Shown here: positions 6,201-12,894 of the stretch, in pieces | How the letters are laid out: each line of letters opens with the position of its first letter | Position numbering within the stretch: the stretch's first letter is position 1 | From: SURF-21 sp964510515 | GTDB taxonomy: Bacteria > Actinomycetota > Geothermincolia > Geothermincolales > RBG-13-55-18 | DNA length: 12,894 nucleotides | Direction: 5' to 3' | NCBI GenBank assembly: GCA_964510515.1 | Contig: CAZEAU010000045.1 | Coordinates: 1 to 12,894 of the forward strand | Position numbers and translations under genes: made by a program | The notes under the pieces: generated by a model | Told to the model about the DNA's origin: nothing | Seen by the model: only the letters and a program-made list of their open reading frames with translations | Database searches by the model: none

Positions 6201-7394
6201 ATAGCTGGCAGCACCACGGGAAAAGGCCGCAGGGTTGCCATAGTGGCGACCGCCCAGTCCACCTACGAGTACCCCATGGACAGTTCCCGCGAGATGATGG
6301 TCTTCGACGTCGTCCACGGACTTCTCAGAAAAGCAGGTGTCTCTAGACGCGACATAGATACGGTCATCTGCGCCCAGAATGATTTCATGGAAGGGCGCAC
6401 CATCTCCAACATGCGTACAGTCGGCCCCTTGGCGTCCTACCTGAAGGACGAGTCCAAGGTGGAGATGGACGGTGCCTGGGCCCTACTCTACGCCTGGGCC
6501 CGCATCCTCTCCGGCAACCATGACATAGCCCTGGTGGCCGGCGAGAGCATGGCATCGTGCTACCCCCCCTACATTCCCTCTGTCATGGCCCTCGACACCA
6601 CCTTCGACCGCCCCCTGGGCATGCTCAACGAACTCTCGGCCGCAGCCCTGCAGGCTTCGCATTATATCCAGTCAGGTGGCGCCAGCGAGGAGCAGATAGC
6701 GGACGTGGCGGCCAAGAACCTGGATAACGCATCGCGTAACCCTTACGCCCTTCGCAGCATACCAGGAGCTTCCAGCGCAGACGTGCTCTCCTCTCCGGTC
6801 ATCTATTCCCCCATCCACGAGCTGGAGGCCTTCCCCCTGACCGACGGGTGTTGCGCCCTCCTGTTGGCCTGCGAAGAAAAAGCGCTTGAATTAACCGACA
6901 AGCCGGTATGGCTGGCTGGAATGGGGTGCTCCTCCGACTCCTATTTCCTGGGGGACCGCGACCTCTCCTCCGTTCCCTCCCTTGAGCAGGCGGCCGCAGC
7001 GGCTTATAGGGCGGCCGGCATTACCATCCCGACGAAGGAGTTGGATCTCTGTGAGCTCTCCGAGTGCTTTGCCCACGAAGAGCTCATCTTTTACGAGGCT
7101 CTGGGTCTATGCCCCAGGGGTACTGGCGGCGTTTTCTTCGACAGCGGCATTACCCGCATGGACGGGGGCCTCCCGGTGAATGCCTCCGGGGGCGCGATCG
7201 CGGCCAACCCGGTCTGCGCAACCGGCCTAGCCCGCGTCGCCGAAGCCGCCCTGCAGATACGCGGCGAGGCGGGCGGGCATCAGCTGCCACGTTCCGTCAA
7301 CACCGCCTTGGCCCACGGCCAGAACGGCTTGTGCGCTCAACACAACATCGTCTTTATCCTGCGTTCATCCGAGGCGGAGGGGGTGAGAAAGTGA
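6201..7394 (+). CDS. Thiolase-fold protein A (SCP-x/Ltp-like), non-canonical active site and start codon
   Basis: This protein of about 397 residues has the thiolase fold: RRVAIVATAQSTYE at the N-terminus, the central repeat with LVAGESM, then ELSECFAHEELIFYEALGLC (285 onward) and GGLPVNASGGAIAANP (322-337). Classical catalytic residues are absent by eye. The CASG nucleophile motif aligns with EMDG (88-91), the GHP His with N336, and the last Cys with the AHGQNG region. Related SCP-x/Ltp enzymes with DUF35 partners can act as retro-aldolases instead of thiolases. The start is uncertain: I chose ATA 6201 (AAGGTG five bases upstream). GTG 6243 would trim the first strand, and the frame is also open back into the preceding gene. 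Its end overlaps the next gene by 4 bases (GTGA). Confidence 0.8.
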   Translation: MAGSTTGKGRRVAIVATAQSTYEYPMDSSREMMVFDVVHGLLRKAGVSRRDIDTVICAQNDFMEGRTISNMRTVGPLASYLKDESKVEMDGAWALLYAWARILSGNHDIALVAGESMASCYPPYIPSVMALDTTFDRPLGMLNELSAAALQASHYIQSGGASEEQIADVAAKNLDNASRNPYALRSIPGASSADVLSSPVIYSPIHELEAFPLTDGCCALLLACEEKALELTDKPVWLAGMGCSSDSYFLGDRDLSSVPSLEQAAAAAYRAAGITIPTKELDLCELSECFAHEELIFYEALGLCPRGTGGVFFDSGITRMDGGLPVNASGGAIAANPVCATGLARVAEAALQIRGEAGGHQLPRSVNTALAHGQNGLCAQHNIVFILRSSEAEGVRK

Positions 7395-8617
7395 ACAACG
7401 TAGCCATAGTGGGCGTGGGCATGAACAAACATACCTCGAAGCGCCGCGATGTGAATATCCCCGAGATGGTCTATGAGGCGGTTAAGACGGCCTTCGACGA
7501 AACCGGGCTCACTCCCCATGACATTGATGCCGTAGTCACCGGCAACATGCCTGGCTTCGAGGGAATCAATATGCCGGAGCTGTGGGGAGCCGGCTACTGG
7601 GGCGGTTACGGCAAGCCCGTGATCCGCATCACCACCGGCGGCACTACCGGCTCCTCGGTGGCGCAAGGAGCATACTATATGGTGGCGTCAGGCTTGTGCG
7701 ATACAGTGCTCGCCTTGGCTTTCGAAAAGCAGTCGGATGGCGACACGACCATGGGCCTCAACTCAGTCGCTCTAGGTGATTTTGCCAGCCTGTTCGCCTA
7801 CGGCGCAGACATACCATCGCTCACCGCTTCCCTGGGAGGCGCCATCGGACTGTATGTCTACCAGGCTATGGTCTATATGCACCGTTCGGGGTGCACCGTT
7901 GACCACATCGATCGCGCCGCAGCCATGCTGCGCTCCAACGCATGCAAGAACCGTTTCGCGCACCTGCAGCAGAAGGGGGTGACCGCGGCGGATATCGCCG
8001 CCACCCGGATGATTTCATATCCCCTGCGCTATGGGCACACCTGCCCCGCCTCCGATGGGGCCTGCGCTTTAATCCTCACCACTGAGGACCGGGCCGCGAA
8101 GTTCACCAGCCGTCCGGCGTGGATCAAGGGCTGCTCCTCCGCCAGCGAGGAAGCGACGGCCATCGGGCACTTCGGCGGCGGCTCCATCAACATAGATCCG
8201 GCAGAACAGCGTTCATGCAAGCTGGCGGCCAACAAGGCATATAGTCTGGCAGGCATCACCGATCCTGCGAGGGAGATCGACCTGGCCGAGCCCTACGTCC
8301 CCTTCGCCCACCTGCTCTTCATCTACTTCGAGCGACTGCTGCTATGCATTGAGAACGAAGCGCCCCGCCTCTTCGACGAGGGCGTCATGGAGATAGAGGG
8401 CGCCCTTCCCACCTGCCCGTCCGGTGCGGTGATGTCCACAAACGCCATTGGCGCCAGCGCCATGGAGCGTATCGGCGAATGCGCCCTACAAATCATGGGC
8501 AGGGCGGGGGAACACCAAATCCCGAGAGAAGTGCACAACGCCGTAGCTCACGGGCTGGGGGGCGCCGCCAACCTCAACGTGGTCACCGTTCTTGGTGATC
8601 GGCCAAACAGGGGGTGA
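7391..8617 (+). CDS. Thiolase-fold protein B (SCP-x/Ltp-like), non-canonical active site
   Basis: This 408-residue paralogue of the preceding gene begins at GTG 7391 (VNNVAIVGVGMNKH), overlapping the previous stop by 4 bases. GGAGGGGGTG upstream is a strong ribosome site. The nucleophile region reads ITTGGTTGSS (80-89), with Gly84 where the Cys should be. The GHP motif aligns with TNA (N351), and the C-terminal block reads AVAHGLGG with no Cys. LAEPYVPFAHLLFIYFE takes the place of the usual substrate-loop motif. GG-T-TG in place of Cys occurs in the Ltp-like thiolase group that pairs with DUF35 proteins. The tight coupling suggests equal production with thiolase A, perhaps as a heteromer. Chemistry and substrate unknown: retro-aldol, Claisen cleavage or a structural role. 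Confidence 0.85.
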   Translation: MNNVAIVGVGMNKHTSKRRDVNIPEMVYEAVKTAFDETGLTPHDIDAVVTGNMPGFEGINMPELWGAGYWGGYGKPVIRITTGGTTGSSVAQGAYYMVASGLCDTVLALAFEKQSDGDTTMGLNSVALGDFASLFAYGADIPSLTASLGGAIGLYVYQAMVYMHRSGCTVDHIDRAAAMLRSNACKNRFAHLQQKGVTAADIAATRMISYPLRYGHTCPASDGACALILTTEDRAAKFTSRPAWIKGCSSASEEATAIGHFGGGSINIDPAEQRSCKLAANKAYSLAGITDPAREIDLAEPYVPFAHLLFIYFERLLLCIENEAPRLFDEGVMEIEGALPTCPSGAVMSTNAIGASAMERIGECALQIMGRAGEHQIPREVHNAVAHGLGGAANLNVVTVLGDRPNRG

Positions 8618-9102
8618 TGGGCGTGAATCAGGGCAAAGAGCACATGGTCACAACCGGCACTTGGCCTCTGAGTGCCTACCGCTGGAAGACCGAGCGGTTC
8701 ATGGACCGCTATGTGCAGGCGATGAAGGAGAAGAAGCTACTAGGCTTGCGCTGTCCCGCGTGCGGAACGATATATGTGCCTCCCGTACCGATGTGCGCTC
8801 GCTGCCACTCAGCAATGCGACTGGAACGGGACGAGGACTGGTTGCGCATGAGCGAGCGGGGTACGGTCATTACGTACACTGTTTTATATGCCGACGTTTC
8901 GCCTGGGGGGTTGCGAGAGTTGTCCCCGGGGGAGAGGAGGATCTTCGTGTTGGTACAGCCCGACGGGGCTGATACCCATCTCCTCGTTGAGCTCAAGGAT
9001 AGCTCCGAGAAGGATCTGCATGTGGGCATGCGTGTCAAAGCCGTCTGGGCCGACAAACCCCGGGGAGCCCTGGCCGACCTCGCCTACTTCACGCCCGTTT
9101 GA
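8617..9102 (+). CDS. DUF35 Zn-ribbon / OB-fold protein B (thiolase partner subunit)
   Basis: This 161-residue protein is the second DUF35 copy. Its zinc ribbon has C46-x2-C49 and C60-x2-C63, and the OB-fold follows, with VITYTVLYADVSPGG and IFVLVQPDGAD. An N-terminal helical segment, RFMDRYVQAMKEKKLLGLRC, aligns with the equivalent part of protein A. ATG 8617 shares a base with the stop of thiolase B (TGATG). GTG 8614 (4-base overlap) and GTG 8623, which has a better-spaced GGGGGTG site, are alternatives. Two DUF35 genes flanking two thiolase genes suggest one partner for each thiolase. It is followed after 28 bp by the ligase gene. Confidence 0.85.
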   Translation: MGVNQGKEHMVTTGTWPLSAYRWKTERFMDRYVQAMKEKKLLGLRCPACGTIYVPPVPMCARCHSAMRLERDEDWLRMSERGTVITYTVLYADVSPGGLRELSPGERRIFVLVQPDGADTHLLVELKDSSEKDLHVGMRVKAVWADKPRGALADLAYFTPV

Positions 9103-9130
9103 GGGCGCCACGATCGAGGAGGTGATTGTA

Positions 9131-10711
9131 ATGGCTGAGTTGACGCCACTGGAGACCAATCTCCTGCGCCGTGCGAACATCGGAGACCTTCCCCGCAAGA
9201 TAGCCCTTCGTTACCCGAACAAGCCCGCTCTCGTCTGCCTTGACGAGGCCATAACCTTCCGGGAGTTCAACGAACGCTGCAATCGTATGGCCCACGTATT
9301 CTTGGATTTAGGGGTGGAGCATGGGGAGCGGGTTGCTTTTATGACCCATAACTGCCTGCAGTTCCTCTACTCCTGGATGGCATTGAGCAAAATCGGCGCG
9401 ATAGCCACCCCGCTCAACTTCATGCTCAAGGGTCCGGAGATCGAATACATCATCAACCACGCAGAACCGCGCCTATTCTGCGTGGAGGACATCCTCGTTC
9501 CCACGGTGCAGGAGATCGCGGACTCGCTTACTGCGGTGGAAAGACTGATCTACATTCCCGTGACCTCCGTGGGGCGGGCACCCGCGGAATGGTTGGACTT
9601 GGGCGCCCTGTTTGCGGCTTGCGACGACACCTCCGAACCGATGGTGGAGGTTGACGATAACGATGTAGCTACCATTATCTACACCAGCGGGACCGAAGCT
9701 CAACCCAAGGGGGTCATGCTCACTCACGCCAACCATCTCTTCGCCCTGATGAGCTCCCCCGCCGATCTCAACGTACGTCGGGACGACGTAGTCTTGCTCT
9801 CCATCCCCCTCTACCACGCAGCTGCCCAGTACCTCTTTTTGACCGCGATGAACGTTGGGTTGACCATGATCTTCGAGTATGCTCCGAATCCGGTCGAGAT
9901 CCTCGAGCTCACACAGAAACACCGCGTCAACTACTGGGTGTACCCTCCCTCCCTGTACCAGATCCTGCCATCCATTCCCGACTTTGACGGATACGACCTC
10001 TCCTCGCTGAGGAAATGCATCGTCTTTGGTGCTTACATGCCGGCGGCGCTGCTGCAACAGTGGAAGAAAATAGTGACCGAAGCGGAGTGGAGGAACTACT
10101 ACGGTCAGTCGGAGTCGTTCTGCTTGGGCTCCACCCTGCAGCCGGAGGAGTTCGAGACAAAGATCACCTCCATTGGCAACCCTCACATCGGCACGGAGAT
10201 CAAGATCTGCGATGAAGACGATGTGGAACTCCCAGCCGGCCAGGTGGGAGAGATCGTGATGCGCGGACCCTTCGTGATGAAAGGTTATTTCCGCGACGAG
10301 GTCAAGACCGCAGAGACCTTGCGTGGAGGGTGGTTACACACCGGGGACCTGGGCCGCTTCGATGAGGAAAGGATCCTCTACTTTGTGGATCGCAAGAAGG
10401 ACATGATCAAGAGCGGAGGGGAAAATGTCTCCTCCCTGGATGTAGAGGGGGTAATCATTAAGCACGACAAAGTCATGCAGGTAGCGGTGATGGGCATGCC
10501 TGACGAGTACTGGGGGGAAGCGGTTACGGCAGTAGTGGTGCCTTATCCGGGCATGGAGGTAACGGAGGAGGAGATCATTGCCTACTGCAAGGAGAATATG
10601 GCCGGGTACAAGGTGCCTAAGACAGTTCTTGTCACCAGCGAAGTGCCCATTTCGCCCAGCGGCAAGATATTGAAGAGGCTGCTCAAGGAACAACTGCTGA
10701 GGGAGGTCTAG
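9131..10711 (+). CDS. AMP-forming acyl-CoA ligase (FadD / ANL superfamily)
   Basis: This 526-residue protein has every core motif of the adenylate-forming superfamily. The P-loop is YTSGTEAQPKGV (184-195) and the aromatic/Gly motif is YYGQSES (323-329). HTGDLG lies at 403-408, DRKKDMIKSGGENVSSLDVE is the hinge and CoA region, and the C-terminal catalytic Lys is in SGKILKR (K512). It would activate a carboxylic acid with ATP and CoA to the acyl-CoA that feeds the operon. It acts in the cytosol; no signal or membrane segment is seen. ATG 9131 follows GGAGGTGATT, almost the full anti-Shine-Dalgarno complement, so strong translation is likely. Chain length or aromatic preference cannot be read from the sequence. 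Confidence 0.93.
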   Translation: MAELTPLETNLLRRANIGDLPRKIALRYPNKPALVCLDEAITFREFNERCNRMAHVFLDLGVEHGERVAFMTHNCLQFLYSWMALSKIGAIATPLNFMLKGPEIEYIINHAEPRLFCVEDILVPTVQEIADSLTAVERLIYIPVTSVGRAPAEWLDLGALFAACDDTSEPMVEVDDNDVATIIYTSGTEAQPKGVMLTHANHLFALMSSPADLNVRRDDVVLLSIPLYHAAAQYLFLTAMNVGLTMIFEYAPNPVEILELTQKHRVNYWVYPPSLYQILPSIPDFDGYDLSSLRKCIVFGAYMPAALLQQWKKIVTEAEWRNYYGQSESFCLGSTLQPEEFETKITSIGNPHIGTEIKICDEDDVELPAGQVGEIVMRGPFVMKGYFRDEVKTAETLRGGWLHTGDLGRFDEERILYFVDRKKDMIKSGGENVSSLDVEGVIIKHDKVMQVAVMGMPDEYWGEAVTAVVVPYPGMEVTEEEIIAYCKENMAGYKVPKTVLVTSEVPISPSGKILKRLLKEQLLREV

Positions 10712-10714
10712 AAC

Positions 10715-11506
10715 ATGTCCTATGACTACGAACTGATCAAGGTGGAGGTGGAGGTTGGTGTCGCAACCATGATCCTCAACCGTCCCCCCATGAACCCCAT
10801 GAACCAGCAGCTATTTGGTGAGATCGGACAGTGCGCGCGAGAACTTGCCGCCGACGACGCGGTGCGGGCGGTGGTCATCACCGGGGGGGGAGAGGTATTC
10901 TCCGCTGGTGCCGATATCAGTGAATTGATCCAGGCTGGACCACTCGAGGTAGCTAGGCACGTGCGCAATGTCCAGGAAAGCTTCTGCGACGTGGAGAACA
11001 TACCCAAGCCTACTATAGCCGCCATCAACGGCTTCGCGGTGGGGGGAGGTTGCGAACTTTCCATATGCTGTGACTTCCGCTTCGCCCATGAGGGCGCCAT
11101 GATCGGCCAGCCGGAGATACTCCTCGGAGTCATTCCCGGGGCCGGCGGATGCAACCGGCTGCCTCGCCTACTGGGACCTGCGTGGGCCAAGGAAATCATC
11201 TACTCCGGGAAGATCTACACCGCCCGGCAGTGCCTGGAAATGGGCCTCGTCCAGAAGATAATCAACGGCGATGACTCGGTTATCGAGGTGGCCCGGAAAA
11301 CAGCTGCCCGCTATGCAGGGGGTCCGGCAATAGCCCTGGCCATGGCCAAGCATGTCATCAACAAGGGCATCGAGTGCTCCATCGAGGAAGGCTTGATTAT
11401 GGAGGCCCAGGGCATCGCTCTGTGCTTCGCTTCCGAGGACCAGGAGATCGGCATGCGCTCCTTCCTGGAAGAGGGCCCCGGAAAAGCCAGGTTCGTGGGG
11501 AGGTAA
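10715..11506 (+). CDS. Enoyl-CoA hydratase/isomerase (crotonase family)
   Basis: This 263-residue crotonase-fold protein is of normal family length. FSAGADISEL forms the first oxyanion-hole strand and INGFAVGGGCELS carries the second, with E114. QPEILLGVIPGAGG carries E134. Both acidic residues of classical syn-hydratases are present, which favours true hydratase activity over a divergent crotonase function. ATG 10715 is 3 bp after the ligase stop, and GGGAGGT within the ligase end is its ribosome site, so the two genes are coupled. It is the last gene of the operon. Hydration of a 2-enoyl-CoA made downstream of the ligase is the natural role. No hydroxyacyl-CoA dehydrogenase is present to take the product onward. 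Confidence 0.93.
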   Translation: MSYDYELIKVEVEVGVATMILNRPPMNPMNQQLFGEIGQCARELAADDAVRAVVITGGGEVFSAGADISELIQAGPLEVARHVRNVQESFCDVENIPKPTIAAINGFAVGGGCELSICCDFRFAHEGAMIGQPEILLGVIPGAGGCNRLPRLLGPAWAKEIIYSGKIYTARQCLEMGLVQKIINGDDSVIEVARKTAARYAGGPAIALAMAKHVINKGIECSIEEGLIMEAQGIALCFASEDQEIGMRSFLEEGPGKARFVGR

Positions 11507-11530
11507 GGCGCTCTCGGATCGAAGGGGCTT

Positions 11531-11547
11531 GCAGCCATCCCCGCTGC
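11531..11547 (+). terminator. Weak candidate terminator hairpin after the operon
   Basis: GCAGC (11531-11535) and GCTGC (11543-11547) can pair around a 7-base loop, 25 bp after the hydratase stop. Only GTTCTG follows and there is no real T-run, so intrinsic termination is doubtful. Nothing else recognisable lies in 11507-11636. Confidence 0.2.
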
Positions 11548-11636
11548 GTTCTGAGGCCGATGCCCCCCTATGGCCAGGATAAGAAAATGGCGCCGGATTC
11601 TCTCATGCACCAGCATACCCCGCCCCGCGCGCATGA

Positions 11637-11866
11637 CTATTCCAGTAGTGTCTCTATAATCCTTTCGGCGGTGTTCCCGTCCCACAGGTCAGGTATGATG
11701 CCTTTCCTCGAGCTTCTTCCCAGCGCCTCGGCTACTGCCCCCGCAATCATCTACGACTCTTCATCGAGCAACATATTGTCCCCTTGCTGATAGTAACTGG
11801 CCGTTCGGTATTTTGCCTGAGCGTAAGGCATGGAACGCCAAGGTGGGTTTTAGCTGTAGAAAGGAG
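11637..11866 (-). pseudogene. wecB: UDP-N-acetylglucosamine 2-epimerase, decayed 3' fragment cut by an IS3 element
   Basis: Read on the - strand the fragment encodes LGVPCLTLRQNTERPVTI and SKGT, then after a one-base slip MLLDEES, a stop, MIAGAVAEALG, and finally GIIPDLWDGNTAERIIETLLE with a TAG stop at 11639-11637. LGVPCLTLRxNTERPVT and the WDGxTAERI ending are, to my knowledge, hallmarks of the C-terminus of non-hydrolysing UDP-GlcNAc 2-epimerase (WecB/MnaA), which supplies UDP-ManNAc for surface polysaccharides. The gene is broken three ways: truncation at the IS3 edge (11866/11867), a lost base near 11765 and an in-frame TAG just before MIAGAV. Any 5' part should lie beyond the IS3 element, outside the window. 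Confidence 0.75.
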
Positions 11867-11895
11867 TGTTGCGGCCCCGGTTCCTTGGACATAAC
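11867..11895. repeat. Probable terminal repeat of the IS3-family element
   Basis: On the + strand this starts TGTTGCGGCCCCGG and continues TTCCTTGGACATAAC, 31-59 bp beyond the orfB stop. It begins with TG, as IS3-family ends do, and it is exactly where the epimerase similarity stops. The partner repeat is outside the window, so the inverted match cannot be tested. Confidence 0.45.
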
Positions 11896-11925
11896 TTAGG
11901 GTTAAGTCGCGCCGCCGATTATAGC

Positions 11926-12835
11926 TCATGCAGCAATCCCCTCGTAGTAAGTCTTCCTCGCGTCTCGAGGGCTTAGGTATCCGTTCTTCTCGATGAGCCA
12001 CTTGTTGTTGTAGAGATCAACGAACTCCGATACCGCCTGCCTGACCTCCTCCAGCGTCTCGTATACCCTGCCGTAGATGACCTGTTCCTTCAAGGTGCGG
12101 AAAAACCTCTCCACCACCCCGTTGGTCTGGGGCTGCTCCAGGAAGGCGAAGCTGGGGGCGATCCCCCAGGCCTTGATCTGCTTCTGGAAATGATTCGAGA
12201 GATACTGGCTGCCGTGGCCTGTGCGCAAGCTGAGCCCGCGGGCCGCTCCCGCCTCCACCGATGCGAACTCGGACATGATGCCCTGGGCTGCGGGCTCCAG
12301 GGCGGCGAAGCGGTCGCCGCGCTTGGTGACGTGGTGGCCCATGACCTCCGAGTTCCAGTGGCCTGCGCAGGCGAATACCCATCCCCAGCCGTCCTGAAGC
12401 GTGAACACCCGGGCGCCGCCAGGTGCCCCACATGACGTTGGGATCGGAGGTTGTGATCTTCCCGGTATGCTCATACTCCGGCTTCTGGGGCATGCGGTGA
12501 GGGGAGAGGAGATTCGCTTCCCGCATGATGCGCAGCACCCGCTTTCTGGATACCGGGATGCCCCCCGCGAAGCGCAGGCGCGCCCACACCTTGCGGTGGC
12601 CCTCCCCGGTGAAGGGAGAGGTGGCCAGGTCCTTTCGGATAAGCGTCAGCAGCTCATCGTCGGATATCTCCGTCTTGGGGCCGGTCTTCTGCTTCGTCGG
12701 AACAGGCGTTTCATCGCCTGGGCAGGATCCGGGGCATGTGCGGGCGTAGAAGGAGGAGCGCGGTATGCCCCAGGCGGCGCAGGTGCGCAGAACGCCGTAC
12801 GGCCTCCCGGTAGTGGGGGACGTGCGGGCGCTCAT
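11926..12835 (-). pseudogene. IS3-family transposase orfB (frameshifted, catalytic Asp residues lost)
   Basis: Reading starts at ATG 12835 (MSARTSPTTGRPYGVLRTCA) behind AAAGGAGG, an excellent ribosome site. An HTH_21-type region follows (ISDDELLTLIRKDLA, GEGHRKVWARLRFAGGIPVS). The frame breaks at about 12420, where an expected GTDGA is replaced by one extra base, removing the first catalytic Asp. The rve core continues in the second frame (ARVFTLQDGWGWVFACAGHW). The second Asp is Gly in LSLRTGHGSQYLSNHF (codon 12219-12217). The Glu survives in QTNGVVERFFRTLKEQ. The end is YLSPRDARKTYYEGIAA. The span is 910 bp; minus the extra base it would give 302 residues, a normal OrfB length. Confidence 0.85.
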
Positions 12836-12894
12836 CTCCGCGGCCTCCTTTGCCGTAAAGACTCCTTGGCCTCACAGCGCTTACGCAAAAGCTC
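12832..12894 (-). CDS. IS3-family orfA, C-terminal 20 residues (partial)
   Basis: From the window edge an open frame on the - strand encodes ELLRKRCEAKESLRQRRPRR and stops with a TGA that overlaps the orfB start as ATGA. A short, charged orfA tail ending at the orfB start is the normal IS3 layout. The overlap, with a strong ribosome site inside orfA, suggests coupled re-initiation rather than the -1 frameshift typical of many IS3 elements. The rest of orfA, with its HTH and leucine-zipper regions, would lie outside the window. Confidence 0.5.
   Translation of the reverse strand, partial: ELLRKRCEAKESLRQRRPRR

Larger units (their letters stand above)
11867..12894 (-). mobile_element. IS3-family insertion sequence, right part only (runs off the window)
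   Basis: The element reads leftward, with orfA and orfB in the usual IS3 order. Its 3' boundary is placed at 11867, where TGTTGCGGCCCC begins directly after the epimerase fragment. The other end lies beyond 12894. The transposase is dead (see orfB), so the copy could move only if another copy supplied the enzyme. Confidence 0.7.

Noticed and set aside
7064..7390. Extended start for thiolase B inside thiolase A
   Set aside because: The added part is Arg-rich out-of-frame translation of thiolase A. GTG 7391 has a strong ribosome site and gives the expected VAIVGVG start.
9473..10186. 237-codon open frame on the - strand
   Set aside because: It lies wholly inside the acyl-CoA ligase, whose motifs are all intact. 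It shows no recognisable domain and is a high-GC antisense shadow.
10726..11199. 157-codon - strand frame opposite the enoyl-CoA hydratase
   Set aside because: It is antisense to a well-conserved crotonase. The Ser/Pro-rich translation is typical of a shadow frame.
11374..11790. 138-codon + strand frame over the hydratase end and the intergenic region
   Set aside because: It overlaps the conserved hydratase C-terminus in another frame and runs antisense through the epimerase fragment. It has no family features.

Overview
The window is a moderately GC-rich bacterial sequence. An eight-gene acyl-CoA metabolism locus (3481-11506) sits between two insertion-sequence graveyards. Genes have strong Shine-Dalgarno sites, sigma-70-type promoter hexamers and short operon overlaps. 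The combination of a fused MerR-TetR regulator, paired DUF35/thiolase genes and a FadD-like ligase would fit a deep-branching Actinomycetota, a Desulfobacterota or a Peptococcaceae-like Firmicute. I cannot decide the phylum from sequence alone.

Left flank, 1-3480. Two head-to-tail broken copies of one IS1634-type (DUF4277) transposase gene fill 1-2968. Copy A has the N-terminus but lacks about 350 bp carrying the first two catalytic aspartates. Copy B has that core but lacks the N-terminus. They share frameshifts and a 619-bp identical block, so the duplication happened after the element had already decayed. Next come the 3' tail of an unrelated IS3-family transposase (about 2990-3220) and about 260 bp of non-coding DNA. 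That stretch holds a perfect hairpin and an orphan copy of the IS1634 right-end motif (3412-3441).

Core, 3481-11506. A regulator with both a MerR and a TetR DNA-binding domain is read leftward. Diverging from it are a nitronate monooxygenase-like flavoprotein, a DUF35 Zn-ribbon/OB-fold protein, two thiolase-fold proteins, a second DUF35 protein, an AMP-forming acyl-CoA ligase and an enoyl-CoA hydratase. The last five genes overlap or lie within about 30 bp of each other. A good promoter (TTGACA, 17 bp, TATTAT) precedes the flavoprotein gene. A second good promoter reads the regulator, apparently with an almost leaderless transcript. A likely logic is that the ligase makes a CoA thioester, the hydratase acts on its enoyl form, and the thiolase/DUF35 complexes make or break a C-C bond. 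The flavoprotein would perform a redox step and the regulator would sense an acyl-CoA. The substrate is unknown. No acyl-CoA dehydrogenase or hydroxyacyl-CoA dehydrogenase is encoded here.

The main point of interest is the DUF35-thiolase-thiolase-DUF35 block. By eye, both thiolase-fold proteins lack the nucleophilic Cys, the GHP His and the C-terminal Cys of classical thiolases. The first of them also has no usual start codon where one is expected.

Right flank, 11507-12894. A decayed 3' fragment of a UDP-GlcNAc 2-epimerase gene (leftward) is cut at 11866/11867 by an IS3-family element running off the window edge. The IS3 orfB is itself dead: it has a frameshift at the first catalytic Asp and a Gly in place of the second.
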